From Porticoccus sp950063125 (lineage in GTDB: Bacteria > Pseudomonadota > Gammaproteobacteria > Pseudomonadales > Porticoccaceae), in assembly GCF_963973895.1 (NCBI RefSeq), contig NZ_CAXBBF010000001.1: DNA of 64,000 bases. One strand, written 5' to 3'. How positions within the stretch are numbered: position 1 is the stretch's first letter; every line of letters starts with the position of its first letter. A program made the position numbers and the translations under genes. Of the stretch, positions 16,207-24,688 are shown in pieces. The notes beneath the pieces are model-generated. The model made no database searches, had not been told where the DNA came from, and saw only the letters and a list, made by a program, of their open reading frames with translations.

Positions 16207-16240
16207 TAGTGATGGGGAATAGGGAATAGTGATGGGGAAT
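16207..16240 (+). repeat. Direct repeat of 14 bases at the receptor ribosome site
   Basis: TAGTGATGGGGAAT occurs at 16207-16220 and again at 16227-16240, a 20-base period, with AGGGAA between. The second copy ends six bases before the receptor ATG and contains the GGGGAA that may serve as ribosome site, so the duplication copies the translation start region. Confidence 0.6.
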
Positions 16241-16245
16241 CCGTT

Positions 16246-18321
16246 ATGAACGATCGGCAAAAACAGAAAAATCCTTTTGCAGTTGGCTGGTATCAACCGG
16301 GCCTGCTGCCAACGCTGCTCCTGTCGTTGACATCGGCGGCCACTTTTGCCGCTGCTGTCAACGACAGTTCTGGTCAGCCTCCAGAATCCTCGGCCTATGA
16401 AGTCGCACCGGTGCTGGTCAGTGCAACGCGGGTAGAGCAGGACATTGATGACGTATCCCGCGCCATTGCGGTGGTAGAAGAGGACGAGATAAGAACCATG
16501 CAACCCCAGTCGGTGGCGGAAATATTGCGCTATCAGCCAAATATTACGGTGTCTGGTGGCCCCAGGCCCGGTAATCAGTCTGTCAATATCCGGGGGCTGA
16601 CCGGCCAGAAAGTTCTGCAAACGATAGATGGTGTACGTCAGACATTTGAATCCGGTCATCGCCCCACCTACTTTTTGGATCCTGAGCTAATCCGTGAAGT
16701 CGAAGTTCTCAAAGGGCCCACCAGCAGCCTGTGGGGTTCAGGTGCACTTGGCGGGGTGGTTTCACAAAATACAATCTCTGCCAGAGATCTGTTGAAGCCT
16801 GGCGCCAGTCTGGGTGGCCTGGTCAAATCGGGCTACAACAGTAACAACCATCAGCAGACCACCACCACGGCGCTGGCCGGGCGCGTGGGTAATGTGGACC
16901 TGTTGGCCAGTGGTTATTACCGGGATGCCAATGATATTGAGCTCGGTAATGGCGACGCCCTGGCGGGCTCATCCACCCGGGATCAGGGGGGATTGCTGAA
17001 GGCAGAATGGCAAATCGACGACCAGCAATCCCTGGCGATTAATTACCGCCGTGCCGAGGTGGAGGGCAGTGTGCCTTCCAATGGCTCCGCTAATCTGGGT
17101 AGCAGCAACTTCCTGATAGACCGGGATCAGCGCGCGACCACCTGGTCGATGGAATACCACCTGGATACCGATTCACCCCTGGTGAACAGTCGGCTGCTGG
17201 CCTATAGAAACAAGGTGGAAATGGATGAATCCAGGGTCAGTGATGGACGCTCCGACTCTACTGAACTGGTGGTGCGGGGCATTAATCTGAACAATCTTTC
17301 CATGATAGGTGATATCGCACTGCTCTACGGGATTGATGGTTATCGAGAAGAATTCGATGCCCGCCGGGGTGGCACAGACCGCCCTGCACCTCCGGATGCG
17401 GAAACGGATGTCTGGGGCGCATTTGTACAGGCCACCGTGCCTCTCTCGGAAGCCTGGAAACTGGAGCTTGGCGTCCGTTATGACCGCTTTGAAACCGAGG
17501 CAAGGAACCTCAATGCTGACAGCAGTGACAGCGATGTCTCTCCATCGATTGCTGTCATCTGGCAGTCATCGGACTGGTTGAAACTGACCCTCCGCCACGA
17601 TCGGGCATTTCGGGCCCCCGGGGCGGAAGCCCTTTACAGTACGGGAACCCATTTCTGTATGTTCCCGGGATTTTGCAACAGCTTCCTGCCCAATCCGGAT
17701 TTGAAGCCCGAGCAAGCGGCCAACACAGAACTGCTGGCCAATATGCAATTCGAGAACCTGTTTGCCGATGACAGCCTGCGTATCAATGCCGCGGTTTTCC
17801 GCAACAAAGTGGATGACTTTATCGAACAGATCGTCACAGACCCCACCTTCTTCCCGGTGATGGATCCCGGTTATACCACTTGGGTGAATGTGGATGAGGC
17901 GGAGATAAAAGGCTATGAGCTGAGTGCGGATTATCGGCTTGACCAGTGGCAGTTGAAACTGGCCTATGGCCAAACACGGGGTGAGGACGATAAAACCGGT
18001 GACGATCTCACCAATATTCCTGCCGATACTTTCTCGGCTGACCTGAATTATCGTTTCGGTGCCAGGCCATGGTTGGCCGGTGTGCGCTTTACCCATGCTG
18101 CCAGGCAGGACCGTACCGACTACCCGGAGAATACGGCTGGTCAGGAGTACAGCGATTACAACATCACGGACCTGTATGCCAGCTGGCAGCCGGAAAGCCT
18201 GAACGGCGTCAAGCTTGACCTCACGGTCAACAACGTTACGGACAAGCACTATCGGCGGGCCTGGGAAGAACTCTATGAGTCAGGACGAGAAATTATCCTG
18301 ACGGCAACTTACCGTTTCTAG
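16246..18321 (+). CDS. TonB-dependent heme/hemoglobin receptor
   Basis: A 691-residue outer-membrane receptor. A signal peptide (to about residue 37, AAAVND) is followed by the plug domain (about 50-165; VSATRVEQDIDDVSRAIAVV) and a 22-strand barrel. The heme-receptor signature is present: FRAP at 455-458, a histidine at 469 (GTHFC) and NPDL at 483-486, the layout of the HemR/HutA/HmuR group. The protein ends in aromatic TYRF, as outer-membrane barrels do. Two cysteines (CMFPGFC) lie between the two motifs. It starts the operon with hutX, hutZ and an unknown gene and is probably Fur-controlled. Confidence 0.94.
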   Translation: MNDRQKQKNPFAVGWYQPGLLPTLLLSLTSAATFAAAVNDSSGQPPESSAYEVAPVLVSATRVEQDIDDVSRAIAVVEEDEIRTMQPQSVAEILRYQPNITVSGGPRPGNQSVNIRGLTGQKVLQTIDGVRQTFESGHRPTYFLDPELIREVEVLKGPTSSLWGSGALGGVVSQNTISARDLLKPGASLGGLVKSGYNSNNHQQTTTTALAGRVGNVDLLASGYYRDANDIELGNGDALAGSSTRDQGGLLKAEWQIDDQQSLAINYRRAEVEGSVPSNGSANLGSSNFLIDRDQRATTWSMEYHLDTDSPLVNSRLLAYRNKVEMDESRVSDGRSDSTELVVRGINLNNLSMIGDIALLYGIDGYREEFDARRGGTDRPAPPDAETDVWGAFVQATVPLSEAWKLELGVRYDRFETEARNLNADSSDSDVSPSIAVIWQSSDWLKLTLRHDRAFRAPGAEALYSTGTHFCMFPGFCNSFLPNPDLKPEQAANTELLANMQFENLFADDSLRINAAVFRNKVDDFIEQIVTDPTFFPVMDPGYTTWVNVDEAEIKGYELSADYRLDQWQLKLAYGQTRGEDDKTGDDLTNIPADTFSADLNYRFGARPWLAGVRFTHAARQDRTDYPENTAGQEYSDYNITDLYASWQPESLNGVKLDLTVNNVTDKHYRRAWEELYESGREIILTATYRF

Positions 18322-18347
18322 TGGCGACAGGGTATGGGTAACCAACA

Positions 18348-18746
18348 ATGACAGCGTGGGACGACAATCAGGGGATGCCCGGGGATCAGGCAGAAGCACT
18401 GCTTCGGCTATTGGCCGAGTGGGGCGATACAACTACCGTCATCGTGCACGGCGGTTGTGTGTTCGAATTCAAGGGGGTTTTTCCCGCCGGTAGCCTGGGG
18501 GAGGGTTACTACAATCTCGCCGGTGGCAGTTCGGGACTGCACGGGCACATCAATCTCGGCAGGATCCGGCAAGTGGCTTTCCAGGCGCGTCCCCACCGGG
18601 GCAGGGAAAGCTATGCTTTTGTGTTTCTGGACAAGGAGAACGAACCCATTTTCAAGGTCTTTCTGGGCAGGGATAACGACGGCGCGTTATTTCCCGGCCA
18701 GGTGGCCGAATTTCATCGTATTAAAGAGCACCGCTCGGTGCAGTGA
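18348..18746 (+). CDS. hutX: Heme utilization carrier protein, HutX/HuvX family
   Basis: A 132-residue cytoplasmic heme-binding protein that passes heme to HutZ. It begins 26 bases after the receptor stop. The sequence WGDTTTVIVHGGCVFEFKG near residues 24-42 and the FVFLDKENEPIFKVFLGRD segment near residues 92-110 fit the HutX/ChuX/HugX fold. It is shorter than many HutX proteins (about 160), mainly at the ends. Membership is supported by both sequence and its position before hutZ. Confidence 0.82.
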   Translation: MTAWDDNQGMPGDQAEALLRLLAEWGDTTTVIVHGGCVFEFKGVFPAGSLGEGYYNLAGGSSGLHGHINLGRIRQVAFQARPHRGRESYAFVFLDKENEPIFKVFLGRDNDGALFPGQVAEFHRIKEHRSVQ

Positions 18747-18765
18747 CGAATCTCAGGAGAGCAGA

Positions 18766-19290
18766 ATGAAAGAGTCTATTGTGCAGAAACGTATTAATGA
18801 AGAAGTGGTCAACTTTATCAGTAGCCGCAAAAGTCTGATGTTATCAACCCTTACAATGGAGGGAACACCCTATGCCTCCTATGCCCCTTTTGCGATTGGC
18901 GAGGAATGTCTGTATGTGCTGATCAGTGAAATTGCTCTGCATGCCGTTAACCTTCAGCATTTTCCGGAAGCCTCTGTCCTGATCATTGAGGATGAGGACA
19001 GTGCCGGCGAGCTGTTCGCCCGGATCAGGGTAAATTACAGCGTGCAGGCAAAACACATTGAGCCGGATGGCAAGCATTGGGCGGAGGGCATAGCACGATT
19101 GGCTGACAGACATGGCGAGCGCATTAATCACCTCAGCCAGTTGGCAGATTTCAAGCTGTTTCGACTTGTTCCCCAGGGTGGACGTTATGTGAAAGGCTTT
19201 GGTCGGGCATTTTCTCTGGCGGGAAAAACCCTCGCCGGTGAAACAGTGGATCACCTCAGGGATGGTCACCAGAAAAGGGACGTGGCCTGA
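18766..19290 (+). CDS. hutZ: Heme-degrading or heme-binding protein HutZ/HugZ (PNP-oxidase-like fold)
   Basis: A 174-residue split-barrel protein of the pyridoxamine-phosphate-oxidase-like group. The ATG at 18766 follows CAGGAGAG. It begins with a helix (EEVVNFISSRKSLMLSTLT) and has ASYAPFAIGEECLYVLIS strands. The C-terminal GRAFSLAG segment is where HutZ and HugZ hold their functional residues. Family members open heme to release iron or store it. It follows hutX by 19 bases in the same operon. HutW, the radical-SAM partner found in Vibrio, is not here. Confidence 0.88.
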   Translation: MKESIVQKRINEEVVNFISSRKSLMLSTLTMEGTPYASYAPFAIGEECLYVLISEIALHAVNLQHFPEASVLIIEDEDSAGELFARIRVNYSVQAKHIEPDGKHWAEGIARLADRHGERINHLSQLADFKLFRLVPQGGRYVKGFGRAFSLAGKTLAGETVDHLRDGHQKRDVA

Positions 19291-19323
19291 CATATCCATC
19301 AACCGGAGAGGGGGCGAATCGCT

Positions 19324-19812
19324 ATGGAGCCACAATTCCTGTGTGTACATCACAGAAAATTTCTGTCGGCCAATCCCTGTACGGCAAGGCGTTACTGGGA
19401 GCGGTGTATGCAGGAAGGGCAGGTCTTTATGACTCGCAGCCACTATCGTGCAGCGCTGCCCCACTTCGGTAGCAGTTTTGAGATTGCCATGATTCTGTTG
19501 GCCAATGACTGTCAGCCGGTACGGGTTCAGGGCGGGGGGTATGCCGATGTGGAAAGGCTTGTTGATGCAGGCCATGGCATGGCTGTCTGTTACAGGCAGC
19601 TGGGGCAATTTGATCTCGAGCAGAACTATCTGTTGGCGACGTACTATGCGGTACTTGAGGCAGGTGAATTTGTCCGTGGAGATCCGTCAGCGATTTACCG
19701 GGAAGCCATTTCCAGGGCGCTGGAAAAAATCAGTGAAGCCTCCCTGGCCAGCTACGGTTTCCCCGATAGCGACCCGACACAGCGCCACGTGCTGAGCCGG
19801 ACGATGCATTAG
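19324..19812 (+). CDS. Unknown protein, last gene of the heme receptor operon
   Basis: A 162-residue soluble protein with no recognised family. The ATG at 19324 follows GGAGAGGGGG. The middle (about 30-130) is helical with a TPR-like rhythm: RSHYRAALPHFGSSFEIAMI, then LVDAGHGMAVCYRQLGQFDL. Four cysteines (at about 7, 19, 29 and 89) and several histidines, including HHRKF at residues 9-13 and a C-terminal MH, could bind metal or heme, but this is inference. It lies 33 bases after hutZ and is clearly in the same operon, so a role in heme or iron handling is plausible. Confidence 0.75.
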   Translation: MEPQFLCVHHRKFLSANPCTARRYWERCMQEGQVFMTRSHYRAALPHFGSSFEIAMILLANDCQPVRVQGGGYADVERLVDAGHGMAVCYRQLGQFDLEQNYLLATYYAVLEAGEFVRGDPSAIYREAISRALEKISEASLASYGFPDSDPTQRHVLSRTMH

Positions 19813-19994
19813 GCCCTGTTCACAATTCATCATTGCCCCCGGCAGGGTTGTCCGCCATCGAGTCAGTTATTTTTGGAATAACTGTCATAAGATCGGGGTT
19901 ACCATCTGCCCTTGAGCTTGCCTATACTGTGGCACTGTTATGTTGACTACATACCGATGTAACTGAACATGATAATAACGAGAGGGTGGTATCC

Positions 19995-21017
19995 ATGAAA
20001 AAAATCAAAGCTGTGGTCTATGGTGTCGGGACAATGAATTCAATCATTACCCGTATGTTGCTCGACAAGGGCGTCGAGATTATCGGGGCCATTTCCCGCA
20101 GCCCGGCAAAAGTCGGCAAGGACCTGGGGGAACTCACCGGCCTCGGACGCCAGCTGGGAGTCCCTGTGAGCAATGATGCAGCGGAGGTGTTGAGTCGTGG
20201 TGCCGATATCGCGGTGATCGCCGTCAACAGCTATATGTCCGATGCACAGGAGCAGCTCCGTCTGTGTGCCGAGCACGGCGTGAATGCGGTGACATTGTCT
20301 GAAGAAGCACTGTACCCGTGGGAAACCTCGCCGGAAATTACTGCAGAGCTGGACGGGATCGCCAAACGCACCGGTGTGACTTTGACAGGCTCCGGTCATC
20401 AGGACAGCTACTGGCTCAATATGGTAAGTATGCTGATGGGTACCACCCACCGTATAGACACAGTACTGGGCCAGGCCAGCTGGAATGTCGACGATTACGG
20501 CCCCGAACTGGCTCGCGAGCAACAGGTTGGCACCACCCCGGAGCAGTTCAACACGTGGCTGGAGTCCGCTTCGCGCCCGCCCACCTTTGGTCGCAATGTG
20601 CTTGATGCACTGGTGGCGGATACCGGGCTGACGCCCGTGTCGATTACCACCACGTCACGGCCGGTACTGGCGACGGAACCTCTGCCGGTCGCTTCGCTGG
20701 GAATCACAGTTCCCGTTGGTCATGTTCTGGGTTTTACCGATATCGATGAAATTAAAACCAGTGAAGGACCGAGCTTTGTGTTCGAAATGACCGGTTGTGT
20801 GTATCGGCCTGATCAGGCTGATATGAACCACTGGAAAATCGTGGGGGAGCCCGACGTTGAGCTCTCTAATGGGGCTGTTCCCACTGCCATGACCACCTGT
20901 ACCCAGCTGGTCAATAGAATTCCCGATGTGATTAACGCCCAGCCCGGCTTTATCACTGCCGAGAAATTACCCCGGCTGCGCTATCGGGCATTCAGTCTGG
21001 AAACCTACTTATCCTGA
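19995..21017 (+). CDS. DapB-like NAD(P)-dependent dehydrogenase (2,4-diaminopentanoate dehydrogenase-type)
   Basis: A 340-residue protein from ATG 19995 (GAGGGTGG upstream). The first 130 residues form a Rossmann domain with GVGTMNSIITRMLLDKGVEI and fit the DapB N-terminal family. The remainder resembles the 2,4-diaminopentanoate dehydrogenase and amine-dehydrogenase-like proteins rather than true dihydrodipicolinate reductase, which is separately present at 44938. It lacks the DapB HHRHK active-site motif. It stands alone, with AT-rich upstream DNA and a TATACT box at 19923-19928. The substrate is unknown, probably an amino- or keto-acid-like compound. Confidence 0.75.
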   Translation: MKKIKAVVYGVGTMNSIITRMLLDKGVEIIGAISRSPAKVGKDLGELTGLGRQLGVPVSNDAAEVLSRGADIAVIAVNSYMSDAQEQLRLCAEHGVNAVTLSEEALYPWETSPEITAELDGIAKRTGVTLTGSGHQDSYWLNMVSMLMGTTHRIDTVLGQASWNVDDYGPELAREQQVGTTPEQFNTWLESASRPPTFGRNVLDALVADTGLTPVSITTTSRPVLATEPLPVASLGITVPVGHVLGFTDIDEIKTSEGPSFVFEMTGCVYRPDQADMNHWKIVGEPDVELSNGAVPTAMTTCTQLVNRIPDVINAQPGFITAEKLPRLRYRAFSLETYLS

Positions 21018-21189
21018 CAGAGCTGCCCTGAGGTCGGAAGGTGTGTGGACAACCGAGGACGATACCCGGTGGTTGGATTATCCCAATCCTCTACCGGGTA
21101 TCGGTCTAAAATGTCGTTTGGATCGTAGGAGTACTGATTGGCCGCTTTCCCACCGCGGTTGTTATGAACCCTGCGACACGAGAATGACT

Positions 21190-21372
21190 ATGTTTGGACT
21201 GTTCAGAAAAAATCCGTTGGAAAAACTGGAGAAGGGCTACCAGGACAAACTTCAGCAAGCCATGGAGGCGCAACGATCAGGCAATATTCAAAGGTACGCG
21301 GAATTGAGCGAAGAAGCGGACGGTATCTATCAGAAAATCAAAGCGCTGGAAAATACTGACGGCCGGGAGTAA
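21190..21372 (+). CDS. Small DUF6435-like protein
   Basis: A 60-residue basic-acidic helical protein beginning MFGLFRKNPLEKLEKGYQDK. It resembles the DUF6435 group of tiny proteins (an MFGxFxxxPxxKLEKxY start, then a helical hairpin). ATG 21190 is preferred over ATG 21184 because CGAGA lies about seven bases before it. Function is unknown. It lies between the DapB-like gene and a convergent GGDEF gene. Confidence 0.75.
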   Translation: MFGLFRKNPLEKLEKGYQDKLQQAMEAQRSGNIQRYAELSEEADGIYQKIKALENTDGRE

Positions 21373-21496
21373 TTCGCCGGGCAGTTCAGGAAGCCCGCTC
21401 CACATGAATTGCTAAAGGCCAGCCTGCCAAGAGATCGGTTGCCAGGCCACATCGTCATTGGCTGAGCGTATACAGCAGCGCCCCCTCTTTCACCGA

Positions 21497-23185
21497 TCAA
21501 CCGGCCTTGATCATACGGTTGCGGCCTGAGGCTTTGGCTTCATAAAGTGCATCGTCTGCGGATTTCAGCAGCCTTTCCAGCTGGTCTCCCGGCTGAGCCA
21601 GACAGCTGCCAACACTGACGGTTATTTTTCGTCCCTCCGGTAGCCCTGTCTGCTCGATGCTCAACCGCAGGCGCTCTCCGATCTGTTGTAGCGTCGTTTC
21701 ATCACAGGGCGAAAGCAACACTAGAAATTCGTCTCCGCCCCAGCGGGCTGCATGATCATAGGGCCTGATACCCGCTTTCAGAAGGCCGGCAACATTGACC
21801 AGCGCGCGGTCGCCGACTGCGTGTCCGAAGGAATCATTGATAGTCTTGAAATGATCAAGGTCAAGCCAGATGATGCCAAAAGTATTTTGCTGGCGGTGTG
21901 AACGGTCTATCTCCTGGGTCAGTTGGAGGTTCATGCCACGCCGGTTGAGCAGGCCGGTCAGTGGATCGAGTTTGGTCAGTTCGTTGAGTGCCTGTGTACG
22001 GTCCTTGACCCGGGTTTCCAGTTCTTCAGTGTGATTGCGAATTGCCTCGGCCATGTCGGAAAAATGGTTGATCAGTCGACCGATTTCTCCCGACCCACTT
22101 GGCAGGTCGGCAGGTCGAAGATCGCCACTTTTCACCTTGAGCATGGCATTATCCAATGCCGCCACCGGTGTCAGGACCAACTTTCGCAACGCCAGGTGCA
22201 CCAGCAATATGGCGATCAACAGGATGAGGGTGAACAGCAGCATCATTGCTGCAAAACTACTGACAGGAATCACTTCCTCCAGATCCAGTAGTGTGAGCTC
22301 AAACCAGTCCAGCGAGGGCAGGTAGACAACACCTGCCAGATAGCGCTTGCCGTCAATGACCACGAACTGGCTTTTTACCTCGCTGGTATTGCCGCCGACC
22401 TCGCGCAGGGTTGTCATTGTATTCCACAGGGCCTGTTGGTCGCGCGGTTGGTCAAAGAGCAATTCAATGGTGTTCTTCTGGCCTTCCGGTTTTACCAGGC
22501 TGGCGTAATCAATGATGCCGGGGTCGCGGTGTAATTGAATGGCACCTGTGTGATCTACAAACACGGTTGTGATACCGGGTTGCTCGATATCGACAATTTC
22601 CTCCAGGAAGGCTTCTAAGGGCAGGCCGGTGCCGACAATACCCAGCGTGTTATCGCCGTCTTTCATTTGCACGTCAATCCACAGCTGGGTAATACCCAAC
22701 TGTGTATCGGGATTGACATTGATATGAAAGGACTTGTTCAGTTTAAGTAGCTGGTAAAACCAGGCGTCATCGGGCTTGTCACTGTCCAGCGTATAGCGAA
22801 GCTGTTTGCCGGCAAACTCGTCGTCGGCGTTGTTGTAGTAATAGGAGCCCGATTCCTTGAGCGCCACAAAATAATTTTGTGCACTAAAGTTTCGACGATA
22901 ACTTTCCATCTCACGGATGGCAGCGGTGGCCAATGTGGGGTCATCCTCGTTCTTTGCCCAGTTCTGGATGATGCGGGAATCGGCCATCTGCCGGGCCAGC
23001 GCAAGTTCCCGCTCAATCGGTTTGAGTAGGCGGGTACTGTCGTAGCGCACCTGAATGTCGGCGGCGCGCAGACCCCATTCCTCGATAATATTTTTTGCAA
23101 CCTGTTGGAACAGCAACCAGGCGCACAGAGAGGAAATAACGATGAGGGCTGCCGTCAGAAGTTGAAAACGTGTTTTGATGCTCAA
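21497..23185 (-). CDS. Membrane sensor diguanylate cyclase (periplasmic sensor, HAMP, GGDEF)
   Basis: A 562-residue c-di-GMP synthase. The first membrane helix (about 8-30) is followed by a large periplasmic sensing region (about 32-305, Cache-like, with YYYNNADDEF and GIVGTGLPLEAFLEEI segments), a second helix (about 312-335), a HAMP linker (about 336-390) and a GGDEF domain (about 405-560). The catalytic motif is intact (RWGGDEFLVLL), and an inhibitory I-site RxxD (RPYD) lies five residues before it, so it should be active and limited by its product. It stands alone. Confidence 0.93.
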   Translation of the reverse strand: MSIKTRFQLLTAALIVISSLCAWLLFQQVAKNIIEEWGLRAADIQVRYDSTRLLKPIERELALARQMADSRIIQNWAKNEDDPTLATAAIREMESYRRNFSAQNYFVALKESGSYYYNNADDEFAGKQLRYTLDSDKPDDAWFYQLLKLNKSFHINVNPDTQLGITQLWIDVQMKDGDNTLGIVGTGLPLEAFLEEIVDIEQPGITTVFVDHTGAIQLHRDPGIIDYASLVKPEGQKNTIELLFDQPRDQQALWNTMTTLREVGGNTSEVKSQFVVIDGKRYLAGVVYLPSLDWFELTLLDLEEVIPVSSFAAMMLLFTLILLIAILLVHLALRKLVLTPVAALDNAMLKVKSGDLRPADLPSGSGEIGRLINHFSDMAEAIRNHTEELETRVKDRTQALNELTKLDPLTGLLNRRGMNLQLTQEIDRSHRQQNTFGIIWLDLDHFKTINDSFGHAVGDRALVNVAGLLKAGIRPYDHAARWGGDEFLVLLSPCDETTLQQIGERLRLSIEQTGLPEGRKITVSVGSCLAQPGDQLERLLKSADDALYEAKASGRNRMIKAG

Positions 23186-23324
23186 AGAAAACCCCTGATT
23201 AAGCCATACGCTAAATTATCATTGGATTACCCGGTGTAGGCAACTGGTCAGTGACTCAAACGCATTTGATTCGACGCCGATTGCCTGCCTGGTACTCAAT
23301 TTTTTTATTCGAGGACAAATTTCC

Positions 23325-23338
23325 TGGAACATGTTCCA
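23325..23338. promoter_or_regulatory. Perfect 14-base palindrome upstream of the ACP cassette
   Basis: TGGAACATGTTCCA is a perfect inverted repeat 92 bases before the ACP gene, in the gap between the GGDEF gene and the ACP. A related half-site (GTGTTCCAA) follows about 14 bases later. It could be an operator for an unknown regulator. Confidence 0.4.
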
Positions 23339-23429
23339 TGTCGGTAGCCGCCGTGTTCCAATTTGCGCATCTTGATTACTGGCTTGGATAGAACGGTGGT
23401 TATGGTGCAAATTGCCGGATTATATTGAA

Positions 23430-23705
23430 ATGAACAAAACTGCTATTAGAGAGTTGCTCGTTCCCATCCTGCAGGACGCCGGAATTTTTTATCTTCGGGA
23501 TACTGTTGCCGAAAGCGATTTTGTCGCTGGAGTCTGGGATATTGATCTGGCCGAGTTGGAAATAGACAGTCTGTCGGCGATGGAGCTCTGTATTGGGCTG
23601 GAGGCCGAATGGGGGCTGACTGTTTTGCCTGAGGAGCTGAACAGCCTGGGTACACTTAACCAACTGGTTAATAGCGTAGAAAAATATTGTGAACAGACTG
23701 TATAA
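23430..23705 (+). CDS. Acyl carrier protein
   Basis: A 91-residue carrier protein with the phosphopantetheine attachment motif EIDSLSAMEL, the serine being residue 47. It is preceded by a helix and followed by the acidic recognition helix (LEAEWGLTVLPEEL). The start MNKTAIREL at 23430 is the only ATG that gives a normal first helix. It is not the fatty-acid AcpP but a specialised carrier. The next gene begins inside its 3' end (overlap 23689-23705), so the two are coupled. Confidence 0.85.
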   Translation: MNKTAIRELLVPILQDAGIFYLRDTVAESDFVAGVWDIDLAELEIDSLSAMELCIGLEAEWGLTVLPEELNSLGTLNQLVNSVEKYCEQTV

Positions 23706-24669
23706 ACGGCTTGCCGGGTGCTGTAAGTCACCCAACCAACTGAATAAACTCCATATTACCCTGGAAAACCGGATGACTCCCATGGAGTTGGCCGCCTTGC
23801 GTGATGAGTTCATTACCCGAAAAGGGAGTAGCTGGTTGTGGAAAAAAATCATTCAGGTTTTTTTCAAAATCCGAAGAAATATTTTCGGAAAGGACAGTGT
23901 TGTCAAAAAATACATTTCGATTAACGCCCGTGAGCTGTCGAAAGTCTGGCTGACAAAACTCCATGATCAATACTTGCTTGCTGCGGGCAACAATGCCCCT
24001 GCGCCTTTTGTGCGAAAACGCCTGGGACGGGCTGTCGTTATCTATGAAGCCGGGGGTGATCGTGCCGGCAAAACATTGGTGGTCTGTTTTAGCGGAAACT
24101 TCCAGCGCATGATGATGCCGACACCGGTATTTCTGCAGTCGATAGATGCAAACAGTGCCGACGTGGTTTTGCTCCGAACAGAAAAGCACAAAGGTTATCG
24201 AACGGGCATCCAGGGACTCACGTCTGATCTGCCGTCATCACTTGCAGCGCTTAAAACCCTGTTGAGATTTGATGAGTACCGCAGAGTCGTGACGGTTGGC
24301 ACCAGTGGCGGGGCAATGCCTGCCCTGTTATCTGCGTTGTACTGGCATGCCGATGCATGCCTCAGTGTCAGCCCGAATAACCCGGAGGACGACCGCTGGC
24401 GTTCATTTACTGACGGTGAAGGGGCTCTGGGGCTTTGCAAGCACTTTGGCATGGGTGAGAACCCGCCTCCTGTGCATATTGTTTATGGTGAGAACAGCAT
24501 CAAAGACGCTGAGTCTGCGAGAGTGATCGAATCCATCCTCCCGTCAGTGAGTCTTGTTCCGGTGCCGGGGGCCGGGCATGTCGCGCTATTTCCGCTGCTT
24601 GAGCGGGGCGAACTGGGTGGTGTTCTACAGCGGGTGCTATTCGATGCCAGTCTGCCGATAAGTGGTTGA
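23689..24669 (+). CDS. Alpha/beta hydrolase-like protein of the ACP cassette
   Basis: Up to 326 residues if read from GTG 23689, which overlaps the ACP gene; ATG 23773 is an alternative start. The first 110 residues are basic and unlike a hydrolase. The fold then begins with KTLVVCFSGNFQR. The nucleophile elbow is VTVGTSGGAMPAL (Ser206), and the histidine is in PVPGAGHVALFP (His297). It could be a thioesterase or acyltransferase working with the neighbouring ACP and ligase. No specific family is recognised. Confidence 0.78.
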   Translation: MNRLYKRLAGCCKSPNQLNKLHITLENRMTPMELAALRDEFITRKGSSWLWKKIIQVFFKIRRNIFGKDSVVKKYISINARELSKVWLTKLHDQYLLAAGNNAPAPFVRKRLGRAVVIYEAGGDRAGKTLVVCFSGNFQRMMMPTPVFLQSIDANSADVVLLRTEKHKGYRTGIQGLTSDLPSSLAALKTLLRFDEYRRVVTVGTSGGAMPALLSALYWHADACLSVSPNNPEDDRWRSFTDGEGALGLCKHFGMGENPPPVHIVYGENSIKDAESARVIESILPSVSLVPVPGAGHVALFPLLERGELGGVLQRVLFDASLPISG

Positions 24670-24688
24670 TTTTTGGCGGTGATTTAAT

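Noticed and set aside
19811..19832. AGGCCCTGTTCACAATTCAT after the unknown heme gene, similar to the repeat end
   Set aside because: The similarity to AGGGCCTGTTAACACTAATT is partial, and no second end or internal repeat sequence follows, so it is not called a third copy.
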